From contig CP136945.1 in assembly GCA_041530395.1 (NCBI GenBank), positions 2,232,001-2,296,000 of the forward strand: a stretch of DNA of 64,000 nucleotides. Reading direction: 5' to 3'. The notes beneath the pieces are model-generated. The model did no database searches, was not told where the DNA came from, and saw only the letters and a list, made by a program, of their open reading frames with translations. The position numbers and the translations under genes are program-made. Shown in pieces: positions 46,512-55,499 of this stretch. Position 1 is the first letter of the stretch, and each line of letters starts with the position of its first letter. Origin of the DNA: Thermosynechococcaceae cyanobacterium Okahandja. Its GTDB lineage: Bacteria; Cyanobacteriota; Cyanobacteriia; Thermosynechococcales; Thermosynechococcaceae.

Positions 46512-47627
46512 TCAGGGATCAGGCGGCGCACCCCGTTCGCGAATTGCCGCAATAATGGCCGTATTTGCCTTCGGAAAGGGAAACTGATCAAGCTCTTGGG
46601 GCAGCACCCAACGAATTGCCTCGCAACCCAAGGGTTGTGGCGTTCCCGACAGGTGGCGACAGTAATAAACCTGTAGCGTCACCTTAAAGTGGCTGTAGGC
46701 ATGATCAATATCAATTAAATGTTCCCCGACACTAATTTCAATGCCGAGTTCTTCACGGATTTCCCGCTGAATGCACGCCTGTACCGTTTCGCCAGGTTCA
46801 ATTTTGCCCCCCGGAAACTCCCACAGTCCCCCCAATAGCCCTGTGGGTGGCCGCCGATCGATGAGTACTTGGCCGGCCCTATTCCAGATGACGGCCACAC
46901 CAATCTGTTTGTGGGGTAAAGAGGCACTGGTCATTTTGCGGGGGATGGCCTGAGTGAGGCCGTAGCGATGGGCGCGGCAATCCGTTTGCCATGGACAAGC
47001 ATGACACAAGGGCTGACGCGGTGTACAGATGGTCGCCCCTAGATCCATAATGGCTTGATTAAAGTCCCGTGGTTGCTGTGGGCACAACAGTTGCTCTGAG
47101 TGGTGCCAGAGTTGGGCTTCCGCCTGCTTTGGGGGGATCGGCAGTGCCACAAGGCGCGCCAGTACCCGCTTCACATTGCCATCGAGGATGGGATACGCCT
47201 GATTAAAGGCGGCACTCAGAATGGCTCCCGCGGTACTGCGGCCAATCCCCGGCAGGGCAACAACGGCAGCGTAGCTCTGGGGAAATTGCCCCTGATGCTC
47301 CCTCATTATCTGCTGCGCAGCCCGGTGTAAGTGCCGCGCCCGAGCATAGTACCCCAACCCTTGCCAAAGCTTAAGGATGGTTTCAAGATCGGCGGCGGCA
47401 ACATCTTTAATGGTTGGTAGCTGCTGCAACCAGCGGTGGTAGTAGGGGATCACCGTCGCCACTTGGGTTTGCTGCAACATCATTTCCGAGACCCAAATAG
47501 CATAGGGGTCACAAGTGTTGCGCCACGGTAACTGCCGCCCTTGGTGCCGATACCAATCTAAAAGGGTACGACGAAGGGCGGGTAGCGCTAGGGCATACCC
47601 ACCCTCAAGGTCTTTAAGATATGGCAC
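46512..47627 (-). CDS. mutY: A/G-specific adenine glycosylase MutY
   Basis: MutY removes adenine paired with 8-oxoguanine. The 371-residue protein has the HhH-GPD domain (RQLPWRNTCDPYAIWVSEMM, QVATVIPYYHRW, VALPGIGRSTAGAILSAAF), the [4Fe-4S] cluster Cys in CTPRQPLCHACPWQTDC, and a C-terminal NUDIX-like 8-oxoG recognition domain (LWEFPGGKIEPGETVQACI, REIREELGIEI). Length is normal. ATG start lies 6 bases after DUF760 on the same strand. Confidence 0.96.
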   Translation of the reverse strand: MPYLKDLEGGYALALPALRRTLLDWYRHQGRQLPWRNTCDPYAIWVSEMMLQQTQVATVIPYYHRWLQQLPTIKDVAAADLETILKLWQGLGYYARARHLHRAAQQIMREHQGQFPQSYAAVVALPGIGRSTAGAILSAAFNQAYPILDGNVKRVLARLVALPIPPKQAEAQLWHHSEQLLCPQQPRDFNQAIMDLGATICTPRQPLCHACPWQTDCRAHRYGLTQAIPRKMTSASLPHKQIGVAVIWNRAGQVLIDRRPPTGLLGGLWEFPGGKIEPGETVQACIQREIREELGIEISVGEHLIDIDHAYSHFKVTLQVYYCRHLSGTPQPLGCEAIRWVLPQELDQFPFPKANTAIIAAIRERGAPPDP

Positions 47628-47633
47628 GCACGC

Positions 47634-47951
47634 CTATTCCCCTTGGGTCATGCCTTGCAGGGAGCGCTCAAACTCCAGTCGTTGCTCTGCCCCCCGCAAA
47701 AAGTAACCACTCATCATGGCCGAAGCGAGCAGGCGACCGAGATGCTCGCGGTTGGTGGTAATCGATACCTCAAATCCTTCGGGTGGCAAATAGCCTAACA
47801 AGTTACCAATATGCCGCTCCATGACGACCGCCATTTCTGGTGAGGAAGGACGTGAGAGGCGAGCCACCACGTCTGCATCCATGCTTTGCAGATAGTTCCA
47901 AAGGGATTCAGCATTTTCCTGAACTGTGCGTGGGTTAACGGTTGGCTCCAT
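47634..47951 (-). CDS. DUF760 family protein
   Basis: The 105-residue protein carries the DUF760 domain of cyanobacteria and plants: LWNYLQSMDADVVARLSRP, VMERHIGNLLGYLPPEGF, SITTNREHLGRLLASAMMSG and YFLRGAEQRLEFERSL. Function unknown; plant members are plastid proteins. It probably shares a transcript with mutY. Confidence 0.88.
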   Translation of the reverse strand: MEPTVNPRTVQENAESLWNYLQSMDADVVARLSRPSSPEMAVVMERHIGNLLGYLPPEGFEVSITTNREHLGRLLASAMMSGYFLRGAEQRLEFERSLQGMTQGE

Positions 47952-47982
47952 AGCGTGTCCTCTCCAACAAGTGATTTAGGCC

Positions 47983-48003
47983 ACACAGCCAATGTTACTG
48001 TGT
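47983..48003. promoter_or_regulatory. Inverted repeat ACACAG-N9-CTGTGT between DUF760 and deoC
   Basis: Perfect 6-base arms separated by nine bases, in the divergent region near the DUF760 start. It does not match the CRP-type consensus that I know. A possible operator, weak on its own. Confidence 0.25.
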
Positions 48004-48170
48004 TTACTTAACCTTAATTTAGCAAGCCTGCTGAGGCAGGTAAGGGGGGAGAACCGATCTGCCAGCATCCAAGTCTCCGACCCTGCAAAGCCCTGCTGGA
48101 TGATGTTAGGGCATAAAATAATGGCGTTGACGTTGCGTGTTGTCAGAACCCAGTTTTCGGTGAGGTTCCC

Positions 48171-48824
48171 ATGGCTGAGACATCTCTTTTTGACTTGGCT
48201 CCTTACATTGATCATACCCAGCTTGACCCGTTGGCGACCACTGCGGCCATTGATCAATGCTGCGCCGAGGCGGAGCAGTCGAAATTTGCGGCGGTTTGCG
48301 TCATGCCCGTGTGGGTTAAACGAGCGGTGAGCCGCCTCCATGGCACCCCCGTGAAGGTCTGTACGGTGATTGGGTTTCCTACCGGAGGCCACACCAGTGA
48401 GACGAAGCTCTACGAGGCACAGCAGGCTGTGGAGTCGGGCGCGAATGAGCTAGATGTGGTGCTGAATTTGGGGTGGTTAAAGGAGGGGAATACAGAAGCG
48501 GTCTATCGCGATATTGCCCAGATCTGCGCTGAGACGGGGGTAAGTGTCAAAGCAATTCTCGAGACTACGGTTCTCACGGATGAGGAGAAGGCGCTAGCAG
48601 TGGACATTTGCCTAGATGCGGGAGTGGCCTTTTTGAAAACCAGTACCGGTTGGCGCGGCGGTGCCACAGTGGCCGATGTGCGGCTGCTGAAACGCTTAAG
48701 TCGCGATCGCGTCGGTATTAAGGCATCGGGTGGCATTCGCACCCGGGAGCAAGCGTTAGAACTCATTGATGCGGGCGCTACCCGACTGGGGACATCGCGG
48801 GGCTTAGACCTGTTGCAGGTCTAG
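48171..48824 (+). CDS. deoC: Deoxyribose-phosphate aldolase
   Basis: DeoC splits 2-deoxyribose-5-phosphate to acetaldehyde and glyceraldehyde-3-phosphate. The 217-residue TIM-barrel protein has [65 protein letters not shown], the Schiff-base Lys in [11 protein letters not shown], and [19 protein letters not shown] with the second Lys. Length normal. ATG start with GAGG at about 48161. The 3' end carries a hairpin. Confidence 0.96.
   Translation: MAETSLFDLAPYIDHTQLDPLATTAAIDQCCAEAEQSKFAAVCVMPVWVKRAVSRLHGTPVKVCTVIGFPTGGHTSETKLYEAQQAVESGANELDVVLNLGWLKEGNTEAVYRDIAQICAETGVSVKAILETTVLTDEEKALAVDICLDAGVAFLKTSTGWRGGATVADVRLLKRLSRDRVGIKASGGIRTREQALELIDAGATRLGTSRGLDLLQV
48805..48823 (+). terminator. 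Hairpin at the deoC stop
   Basis: TAGACCTG and CAGGTCTA form a perfect 8-bp stem with a 3-base loop (48805-48823), overlapping the stop codon. No T run follows. A plausible factor-independent terminator of the cyanobacterial type. Confidence 0.45.
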
Positions 48825-48835
48825 ATGAGCATCCA

Positions 48836-49067
48836 ACATCCTCCCTGCCACTGCGAACGGAACCGATAAATTTGCTAGAGTGCAACCATCCCGTCAAACG
48901 TGCCCGAACTGGAGGGCGCATACGGCTAAACAGGAAGTAAACGGGTGCGTCGTTGCGATGAACTAGGAACCCGTTTCCATTCGGGATGAGAAGCAAGACA
49001 TCCCAACTGCGAGGCGGGGAGCGCCGTACCTGCTAGGATCGGTGTCTGGAGGATGTCACGATTGGAT
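48836..49067 (+). ncRNA. Candidate structured RNA or 5' leader upstream of the MFS gene
   Basis: A 354-bp gap with no protein gene shows nested complementarity. ACATCCTCC (48836-48844) pairs with GGAGGATGT (49048-49056), extended by ATCCAA (48831-48836) with TTGGAT (49062-49067). Inside lie GTGCCC/GGGCGC (near 48900-48918), AAACGGGT/ACCCGTTT (48939-48946 with 48969-48976), GGGATG/CATCCC (48983-48988 with 48999-49004) and GGCG/CGCC (49013-49025). A TAGAGT hexamer at 48876 could be a -10. It matches no riboswitch, 6S, SRP, RNase P or tmRNA pattern that I can recognise. Strand and limits are inferred. Confidence 0.35.
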
Positions 49068-49158
49068 AGCGGAGGCACAACAATAGCCTAGAGAGACTTC
49101 AAAGAAACGTCGTGCGCGAGGGAGTGTTGTGGTGTCTTGGTTTGCGGAGGCGGCTCCA

Positions 49159-49185
49159 ATGGTGAATGAGCAACAGCAATGGTAA
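49159..49185 (+). CDS. Possible 8-residue upstream peptide (MVNEQQQW) coupled to the MFS gene
   Basis: GGAGG at 49146-49150 lies eight bases before ATG 49159, which opens an 8-codon frame ending TAA at 49185. The last codons TGG-TAA overlap the MFS start (ATGGTAA). The MFS start itself has no comparable ribosome site, and no in-frame start exists closer to GGAGG. This looks like a leader peptide giving translational coupling, but it is not conserved evidence. Confidence 0.4.
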   Translation: MVNEQQQW

Positions 49186-50429
49186 GTTCTGGCCCTAAGC
49201 CCCGTCCGGGTGGCTTTGCCGCCCTGATGCGCAATACAAACTTTTTGAAGCTATGGGGTGGGCAGATTATTTCCCAACTGGCGGACAAAATTTTTCTGGT
49301 GCTCCTGATTACCTTGGCGGTGTCCTACGATGCCAGCTATGAGTTACCCGGCTCTAAAGCCTCGGCGGTGATGATTGCCAATACCCTACCGGCGGTCTTT
49401 TTTGGCTCGACGGCGGGAACCTTTGTGGATCGCTATCCGAAGCGGGAATTAATGAGTATTACCAACATTCTGCGGGGGTTGTTGGTGTTTTCCTTGATTT
49501 TTATTCCCAAGAAATTTACCCTTTTGCTCTTGGTGGCGTTTTCGGAATCGGTTCTCACCCAATTCTTTGCACCGGCGGAGCAGGCGGCTATTCCGCTGCT
49601 GGTCAAGGAAGAAAATCTGCTCTCGGCCAATGCCCTGTTTATTACAACGATGATGGGGTCGCTAGTGGTGGGCTTTGCCGTAGGGGAACCGCTCCTGAGT
49701 GCGGCTGCCGCCATCGGTGGGGTCTATGCCCGCGAGATGGTGGTGGGGGGTCTCTACGTTTTGGCGGGGCTGGTCTTAGCCCTGATTGCCCACCGCGAAG
49801 TGGTTCACGCGCATCCCGACGGCATGAATATCTGGCGGGATTTACAGGAGGGGTTCCACTATCTGCGCAAAAATAAGCTCCTTGGCAACGCCATGCTCCA
49901 GCTAACCATTCTGTACTGCGTGTTTGCGGCGCTGACGGTGCTGGCGGTGAGCCTTGCTCAGGAGATTGGGTTGCGGCCAAATCAGTTTGGCTTTTTGCTG
50001 GCGGCAGCGGGCTTGGGGTTGATTTTAGGGGCGGGCATTCTCGGGCAATGGGGAGAACGCTTGCACCACCGTCCCCTGCCCTTAGTTGGCTTTTTGGTAA
50101 TGGCGACGGTATTGCTGGTGTTTGCCTTTGTCCATCACCTTTGGATGGGATTGGGCTTGAGTATTCTTTTGGGGATGGGTGCTTCCTTGATTGGCATTCC
50201 AATGCAGACCCTGATTCAAATTCGCACACCGCCGGAAATGCGTGGCAAGGTGTTTGGCTTCCAGAATAATATTGTCAATATTGCCCTGAGTGTGCCCCTA
50301 GCGGTGGCGGGGATTCTTTCCGATCTGTTGGGGTTGACGATTGTCATGGTGGGTATGGGGGGCGTGGTGGCGATCGCCGGTGTGTGGGCATGGCAGAACA
50401 CCCGCCGTGTCTTAGAAGATGTCATTTAG
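49179..50429 (+). CDS. Major facilitator superfamily transporter
   Basis: The 416-residue protein has 11-12 membrane helices and an MFS_3/LplT-like pattern: LKLWGGQIISQLADKIFLVL, the loop motif GTFVDRYPKRELM between helices 2 and 3, FFAPAEQAAIPLLVKEENLL, and PPEMRGKVFGFQNNIVNIAL in the second half. Substrate unknown; related families export drugs, siderophores or lysophospholipids. Starts at ATG 49179. Followed after 9 bases by the creatininase-like gene. Confidence 0.88.
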   Translation: MVSSGPKPRPGGFAALMRNTNFLKLWGGQIISQLADKIFLVLLITLAVSYDASYELPGSKASAVMIANTLPAVFFGSTAGTFVDRYPKRELMSITNILRGLLVFSLIFIPKKFTLLLLVAFSESVLTQFFAPAEQAAIPLLVKEENLLSANALFITTMMGSLVVGFAVGEPLLSAAAAIGGVYAREMVVGGLYVLAGLVLALIAHREVVHAHPDGMNIWRDLQEGFHYLRKNKLLGNAMLQLTILYCVFAALTVLAVSLAQEIGLRPNQFGFLLAAAGLGLILGAGILGQWGERLHHRPLPLVGFLVMATVLLVFAFVHHLWMGLGLSILLGMGASLIGIPMQTLIQIRTPPEMRGKVFGFQNNIVNIALSVPLAVAGILSDLLGLTIVMVGMGGVVAIAGVWAWQNTRRVLEDVI

Positions 50430-50438
50430 GGAATTACA

Positions 50439-51188
50439 ATGGCCTTATTACACCTAAGTACATGGCCGGAGGTAGCGGACTATTTAGCGCACTCTCGCGG
50501 TCTCATTGTCCCCATTGGCTCAACGGAGCAGCATGGCCCGATGGGCTTAATTGGCACTGATGCCATCTGTGCCGAGGTTATTGCTAAGGGGGTAGGAGAG
50601 GCCACCGATGCTTTAGTGGCACCCACGATTAACGTTGGCATGGCGCTGCACCACACGGCCTTTCCGGGCACTATCAGCTTACGTCCTAGCACGTTAATTC
50701 TGGTGATTCGCGATTATTTAGTGAGCTTGGCGCGGGTTGGCTTTCAGCGCTTTTTCTTTATCAATGGCCACGGCGGTAATATTGCCACCGTCAAGGCGGC
50801 GTTTGCGGAAACCTACGCAGTGCTTGCGGATTTACAACTCTCGGGGGCGGATCAGGTACGCTGCGAATTGGCCAACTGGTTTATGTGCGCCTCTGTCACC
50901 CAATTAGCGCGGGACCTCTACGGCGATCGCGAAGGCTCCCATGCCACCCCCAGCGAAGTTGCCCTGACCCAGTTTGTCTATCCAGAGGCCATTAAGCAGG
51001 CGGAACTGAGTCCAGAGGTGAATCGGGATCATACTATCTACGGTGCGGCGGATTTTCGGCGACGCTATCCCGATGGCCGCATGGGGGCAGACTCCAGCTT
51101 AGCCACACCGGAACACGGCCAGCAGTTTTACGAACGCGCCGTCAAGGAACTGAGCCACCGGTATCGTCAATTTCTCAGTGCGGCATAG
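50439..51188 (+). CDS. Creatininase family amidohydrolase
   Basis: The 249-residue protein has the creatininase metal site segments: VPIGSTEQHGPMGLIGTDA, HHTAFPGTISLRP, FFINGHGGNIATVKAAF and EGSHATPSEVALTQFV. Members are two-metal cyclic-amide hydrolases, including creatininase and enzymes of F420 or riboflavin-derived and peptide-cofactor pathways (for example MftE); the substrate here is unknown. ATG with GGGAA upstream. Part of the MFS run. Confidence 0.9.
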   Translation: MALLHLSTWPEVADYLAHSRGLIVPIGSTEQHGPMGLIGTDAICAEVIAKGVGEATDALVAPTINVGMALHHTAFPGTISLRPSTLILVIRDYLVSLARVGFQRFFFINGHGGNIATVKAAFAETYAVLADLQLSGADQVRCELANWFMCASVTQLARDLYGDREGSHATPSEVALTQFVYPEAIKQAELSPEVNRDHTIYGAADFRRRYPDGRMGADSSLATPEHGQQFYERAVKELSHRYRQFLSAA

Positions 51189-51198
51189 GGGGGCTGTG

Positions 51199-52086
51199 AT
51201 GACTGCGGAAACCACCAGCGAGACCCTAGCACCCCACACTTGGCACTGGCAGGGCTACCCGATTGTCTATCGCCCGCAGGGGCGCACCGGCACCCCCCTG
51301 TTACTCATTCATGGCTTTGGTGCTTCGAGCCTGCACTGGCGCAAAAATATCCCTGTGCTGGCGGCAGCGCACCGCGTCTATGCCATCGATCTGTTGGGGT
51401 TTGGTGGGTCGGCAAAACCTTCACCGCAAGCCATCCCCTATACCTTTGAGACGTGGGCAACCCTTGTGGTGGATTTTTGTCGCGAGGTGATTGGTGCCCC
51501 TGCCGTCCTCATTGGTAACTCGATTGGCTGTGTGGTGGCCCTCCAAGCGGCAGTCGTGGCACCGGCGTGGGTGCAGCAACTGATCTTGCTCAACTGCTCG
51601 CTGCGGCAACTGAATGAGCGCAAGCGCCAGCAACTCCCGTGGTATCGCCAGTGGGGCACGGCGCTGCTGCAACAGCTTCTTGGCAATCGAGCCATTGGCA
51701 CCTACTTTTTCCGCCAAATTGCTCAGCCGCGTGCGGTGCGTCGCATCCTGTACCAGGCCTACGGTGATCCAGCGGCGGTGACCGATGAACTGGTGCAGAT
51801 CCTGCTGGCGCCTGCCCAAGAGGTGGGCGCTGCCGATGTGTTCCTCGCGTTTGTGCGCTATTCCCAAGGGCCGCTACCGGAAGACCTGCTGCCCCACGTG
51901 ACCTGCCCCACCTACTTTCTCTGGGGAGCCGCCGATCCTTGGGAAGCGATTACCGAAGGACAGCAGTTGGCCGCATTTAGTTGCGTGCGGCAGTTTGTGC
52001 CCCTCCCGGGGGTAGGCCATTGCCCACAGGACGAGGCACCGGATGTGGTGAATGGCTACATTCAGCAGTGGCTAGCCAGCGAATAA
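51199..52086 (+). CDS. Alpha/beta hydrolase
   Basis: The ~295-residue protein has the fold's oxyanion segment LLLIHGFGASSLHWRKNI, nucleophile elbow GNSIGCVVAL, an acid in the WGAADPW region and the terminal His in GVGHCPQDEAPD. It resembles chloroplast-type hydrolases of pheophytinase-like subfamilies but no substrate can be assigned. ATG 51199 is chosen because AGGGGGG precedes it; a start at 51178 would overlap the upstream gene. Confidence 0.88.
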   Translation: MTAETTSETLAPHTWHWQGYPIVYRPQGRTGTPLLLIHGFGASSLHWRKNIPVLAAAHRVYAIDLLGFGGSAKPSPQAIPYTFETWATLVVDFCREVIGAPAVLIGNSIGCVVALQAAVVAPAWVQQLILLNCSLRQLNERKRQQLPWYRQWGTALLQQLLGNRAIGTYFFRQIAQPRAVRRILYQAYGDPAAVTDELVQILLAPAQEVGAADVFLAFVRYSQGPLPEDLLPHVTCPTYFLWGAADPWEAITEGQQLAAFSCVRQFVPLPGVGHCPQDEAPDVVNGYIQQWLASE

Positions 52087-52150
52087 CTGGGATGGGGCTG
52101 CGGACATTGGTTAAGATCAGGAAAATGAATGGTTCTCGGTTCTCCTAGCA

Positions 52151-53284
52151 ATGGTTAACCTTAAACAAGCGTTTCCGGTGGTGCGTTGGTGCTGGTCGCT
52201 GCTCATCGCGAGTATGCTCCTGTGGCAGTGGAGTCCGCCAGCCATGGCAGCAGTCTCGGCGGCGGGGCATAGTTTCGTGGCGGCAGCGGTTGAGCGGGTG
52301 GGGGATGCGGTGGTGCGCATTGATACGGAGCGCACGGTGCTGCGATCGGTGGACCCGCTCTTTAACGATCCGTTCTTTCGCCAGTTTTTCCCGGGGTTGA
52401 CCCCCCTGCCCCAAGAGGATCGGCTGCGGGGCCAAGGCTCTGGCTTCATTATTGACAGCAGTGGTATTCTCCTCACCAATGCCCACGTGGTTAGTCAGGC
52501 GGATACGGTGAGTGTGCGCCTCAAGGATGGCCGCGTGTTTGAAGGGGAAGTGCGCGGTGTGGATGAGGTTTCAGACCTTGCGGTGGTCAAGCTCAAAGGG
52601 GTGACGGAGCCATTGCCCACCGCTCCCCTAGGGGATTCCAGTGAGATCAAGGTGGGGGACTGGGCGATCGCCGTCGGTAATCCCTTGGGGCTAGATAATA
52701 CGGTGACCCTAGGAATTGTGAGTACGCTGCACCGCTCCAGTGCTCAGGTGGGCATTCCCGATAAGCGTTTAGATTTTATTCAAACCGATGCCGCCATCAA
52801 CCCGGGCAACTCCGGTGGCCCCCTCCTGAATGAAGCGGGAGAAGTGATTGGCATTAATACGGCCATCCGCGCCGATGCCATGGGCATTGGCTTTGCCATT
52901 CCCATCAATAAGGCCAAGGCCTTGCAGGAGCGACTGGTGCGGGGTGAAAAAATTAGTCATGCCTACATTGGTGTGCAAATGACCACGTTTACGCCCGCCA
53001 TGGCCAAGGAAAATAACGCCAACCCCAACTCGCCGGTGATGTTACCGGAGGTGAATGGGGTGCTGGTGGTGCAAGTGCTCCCCAATACACCTGCGGCTAA
53101 GGCGGGTCTGCGCTGGGGTGATGTGATTACGGCGGTCGATGGCCAACCCATTACCAGTGCCGAGGAGTTACAGGCAGTGGTCGATGCCGCGAAGGTGGGG
53201 CAGGTGCTGAACTTAACGATTCAGCGGGGCGATCGCCTCCAACGGCTGAGTGTTCGCACGGCTGAGCTACCGGGAGCCGCCTAG
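52151..53284 (+). CDS. HtrA/Deg-type periplasmic serine protease
   Basis: The 377-residue protein has a signal anchor ([20 protein letters not shown]), a trypsin-like domain with His in [10 protein letters not shown], Asp in [11 protein letters not shown] and Ser in [19 protein letters not shown], and a single PDZ domain ([30 protein letters not shown]). This is the HhoA/HhoB/HtrA layout of cyanobacteria, which degrades damaged exported proteins; which paralogue it is cannot be said. It begins 64 bases after the hydrolase gene and ends 2 bases before the GT39 gene. Confidence 0.95.
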   Translation: MVNLKQAFPVVRWCWSLLIASMLLWQWSPPAMAAVSAAGHSFVAAAVERVGDAVVRIDTERTVLRSVDPLFNDPFFRQFFPGLTPLPQEDRLRGQGSGFIIDSSGILLTNAHVVSQADTVSVRLKDGRVFEGEVRGVDEVSDLAVVKLKGVTEPLPTAPLGDSSEIKVGDWAIAVGNPLGLDNTVTLGIVSTLHRSSAQVGIPDKRLDFIQTDAAINPGNSGGPLLNEAGEVIGINTAIRADAMGIGFAIPINKAKALQERLVRGEKISHAYIGVQMTTFTPAMAKENNANPNSPVMLPEVNGVLVVQVLPNTPAAKAGLRWGDVITAVDGQPITSAEELQAVVDAAKVGQVLNLTIQRGDRLQRLSVRTAELPGAA

Positions 53285-53286
53285 GG

Positions 53287-54531
53287 ATGCCCCTTGGGCT
53301 GGTTCTGCTGTGGCTGTTTGCCCTAGGCACACGGCTGTGGGGTTTGGATCGCTTTCCTACCCTTGTTTTTGATGAGGTCTATTTTGCCCGCTTTGGCCGC
53401 AATTATCTGGCGGGAGTGCCGTTTTTTGATGCCCATCCTCCCCTCGGGAAGTACCTGATTGCCCTCGGGATTTGGTTGCGGGGAGAGTTCGATCCTTGGG
53501 GCTATCGCTGGCTGAATGCGGTAGTCGGGTCGTTCATTCCCGTGGCGGTTGCCCTGTTGGCCTACCTGCTGACCCAACGCCAGCGGGTGGGTTTACTGGC
53601 GGGCACATTTGTGGCCTTAGACGGCTTCTTTTTAGTTGAGTCCCGCTATGGGCTGATTAACATCTATCTCGTGTTCTTTGGGGTGGTGGCGCAGGTGCTT
53701 TGGCTCTGGGGACAGCAGCAGCGCGGTGGGGGGCGGTGGTTGCTCTTCCTTGGGTCGGGGGTGGCGATCGGTGCCTGTGTAGCGGTCAAGTGGAGCGGGT
53801 TGGGGTTCCTTTTGGGGCTGTGGCTTTTCTGGCTCCTCCAGCGAGTGCGCCAACGGCTATCGACTTACACCGTTGTGCAAATGCTGGTGGTGCTGCCCCT
53901 TGTGGCCTTCACGGTCTATAGTCTGCTGTGGTTGCCCCATCTCGCCTTGCATCCTCACTCTAGCCTCTGGCAGGTTCATGCCCAGATCTTTAATTACCAT
54001 CGCAGTGTGGCCAGTACCGCCCATCCCTACTGTGCACCGTGGTGGTCATGGCCGTTGATGGTGCGCCCTTTAAGTTATTTTTTTCAGCGGGTGCAAACCT
54101 TGGGTGAGGCGGTGCCAGGGATTGGGCCACCGTTGCCCATGGCGGCCACACACTGGGTTTATGCGGTGCACGCCATGTTTAACCCACCCCTACTGTGGCT
54201 GAGTACTGCGGCGATCTTGGCCATGATTCCCTTGGGGGGGCGATCAGGGCAGTTTTTACTCCTCAACTACGCGGCCAACCTGCTGCCATGGGCGCTGGTG
54301 AGTCGCTGCCTTTTTCTGTATCACTATCTGCCTGCGGCGCTCTACAGTTTTATTGCCCTAGCGGTGCTGGGGGAGGGAGCGTGGCGATCGCGCCGATGGG
54401 GACGCAGCCTCAGTGTGCTCCTGCTGTTGCTAATTGTTGCTGGCTTTCTCTACTGGTTGCCGCTTTATTGGGGCTTGCCCCTCACCCCGGCACAGTTTTT
54501 TCAGCGGATGTGGTGGCGATCGTGGATCTAA
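53287..54531 (+). CDS. GT39-type (PMT) membrane glycosyltransferase
   Basis: The 414-residue polytopic protein has the PMT family motif with acidic pair FDEVYFARFGRNYL in the first extracytoplasmic loop, the FDAHPPLGKYLIALG segment, and LDGFFLVESRYGLINIYLVF, then about eight more membrane helices. PMT enzymes transfer mannose or other sugars from a lipid carrier to proteins or other acceptors outside the membrane. Follows the HtrA gene by 2 bases; both act outside the cytoplasm, so co-expression is plausible. 4-base overlap with convergent btpA. Confidence 0.88.
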   Translation: MPLGLVLLWLFALGTRLWGLDRFPTLVFDEVYFARFGRNYLAGVPFFDAHPPLGKYLIALGIWLRGEFDPWGYRWLNAVVGSFIPVAVALLAYLLTQRQRVGLLAGTFVALDGFFLVESRYGLINIYLVFFGVVAQVLWLWGQQQRGGGRWLLFLGSGVAIGACVAVKWSGLGFLLGLWLFWLLQRVRQRLSTYTVVQMLVVLPLVAFTVYSLLWLPHLALHPHSSLWQVHAQIFNYHRSVASTAHPYCAPWWSWPLMVRPLSYFFQRVQTLGEAVPGIGPPLPMAATHWVYAVHAMFNPPLLWLSTAAILAMIPLGGRSGQFLLLNYAANLLPWALVSRCLFLYHYLPAALYSFIALAVLGEGAWRSRRWGRSLSVLLLLLIVAGFLYWLPLYWGLPLTPAQFFQRMWWRSWI

Positions 54532-55418
54532 TCGCACAGGAGCAAGGGTGAGGCTTCCGCCGCCGGCTCAAGGTTACTGCGAGGACTGCCGTTGCGATCG
54601 CGCAGTTCTTGGAAGTTTTGCTGCGCCCGCTGCCATGCTTCCACAAAGCGGCTGACGCGAATGGGGTCAATGGGCTGGCTAATTTGACCGTTGCGCTTGA
54701 GAGAGCTAGCCACAATCACGCCGTTGACGTAGGGCACCAACTGTGCCGCGTTATCCCAAGAGGCACCACTGCCAACAAAGAGGGGCTGCCCTTTAGCGGC
54801 ACTACAGGCAAGCGAAAGATCCTCCTCGCTGGGGGGGTGGCCCGTGGCCCAGCCGGAGAGGATCACCCCGTCCGCAAGGCCGCGCTCAAAGGTATCCCGC
54901 ACCGCCGTACTCAGGTTAGGGGTATTCAGGGGCTGGGCGTGCTTGACCATGACATCCGCCAGAATTTTAATGTCTTGCCCCAGTTCACGGCGGTAGCGCA
55001 GCAGGTGATGGGCTTGGCCTTCAATCAGTCCTTGATCGGTAGCCATGACCCCCGTCAGGACGTTAACGCGGATAAACTGGGCACCGGTACACGCCGCGAT
55101 CGCGAGGCCACTGTAGGCATCGTTGCGCAAAACATTCAAGCCAATGGGCAACGCCACCAGATTTTTCAGGCGCTGCACCACCAAGGTCATGGCACTCACC
55201 ACCGCCGCATCCACCCGATCTTTGGTGAAAGGGGCATCAAAAAAGTTTTCGACAATAATGGCATCAACGCCGCCGGAGGCAAGGGCTGTCGCTTCCTGCT
55301 CGGCGCGGTCAATGACTGCCTTCAGGCTACCGCCCCAGCGGGGAGAGGTGGGTAACGGTAACAGGTGTACAACACCAATGACTGGGGTGGCGGTGTCAAA
55401 GAGAGTCCGGAGATCCAC
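54528..55418 (-). CDS. btpA: BtpA, photosystem I biogenesis protein
   Basis: BtpA stabilises PSI reaction-centre proteins, particularly at low temperature, in Synechocystis. The 296-residue TIM-barrel-like protein has the family strings VIGVVHLLPLPTSPRWGG, GGVDAIIVENFFDAPFTKD, LNVLRNDAYSGLAIAACTGA, IRVNVLTGVMATDQGLIEG, ILADVMVKHAQPL, VILSGWATG and VASSLKRNG. Length normal. ATG start. It is a cyanobacterial marker. Divergent from folK. Confidence 0.95.
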   Translation of the reverse strand: MDLRTLFDTATPVIGVVHLLPLPTSPRWGGSLKAVIDRAEQEATALASGGVDAIIVENFFDAPFTKDRVDAAVVSAMTLVVQRLKNLVALPIGLNVLRNDAYSGLAIAACTGAQFIRVNVLTGVMATDQGLIEGQAHHLLRYRRELGQDIKILADVMVKHAQPLNTPNLSTAVRDTFERGLADGVILSGWATGHPPSEEDLSLACSAAKGQPLFVGSGASWDNAAQLVPYVNGVIVASSLKRNGQISQPIDPIRVSRFVEAWQRAQQNFQELRDRNGSPRSNLEPAAEASPLLLCD

Positions 55419-55499
55419 AACAATTTAGCAGTTAGGTTGACAGCAAAACAAGAACAAGCGGAGCATGAAGCTTGAGGATGGCACTCTACCGCAGCAACC

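Noticed and set aside
46340-46591. 83-residue minus-strand frame
   Set aside because: It runs across the tRNA and the 3' end of mutY in a different frame.
47983-48003. CRP-family operator before deoC/DUF760
   Set aside because: The ACACAG-N9-CTGTGT repeat does not fit TGTGA-N6-TCACA; kept only as a low-confidence palindrome.
48778-48996. 72-residue minus-strand frame in the structured leader
   Set aside because: It overlaps the 3' end of deoC and has no hydrophobic or domain pattern; the leader structure explains the region better.
48836-49067. 6S RNA, SRP RNA, RNase P RNA, tmRNA or a known riboswitch
   Set aside because: None of the conserved core strings of these families that I know is present.
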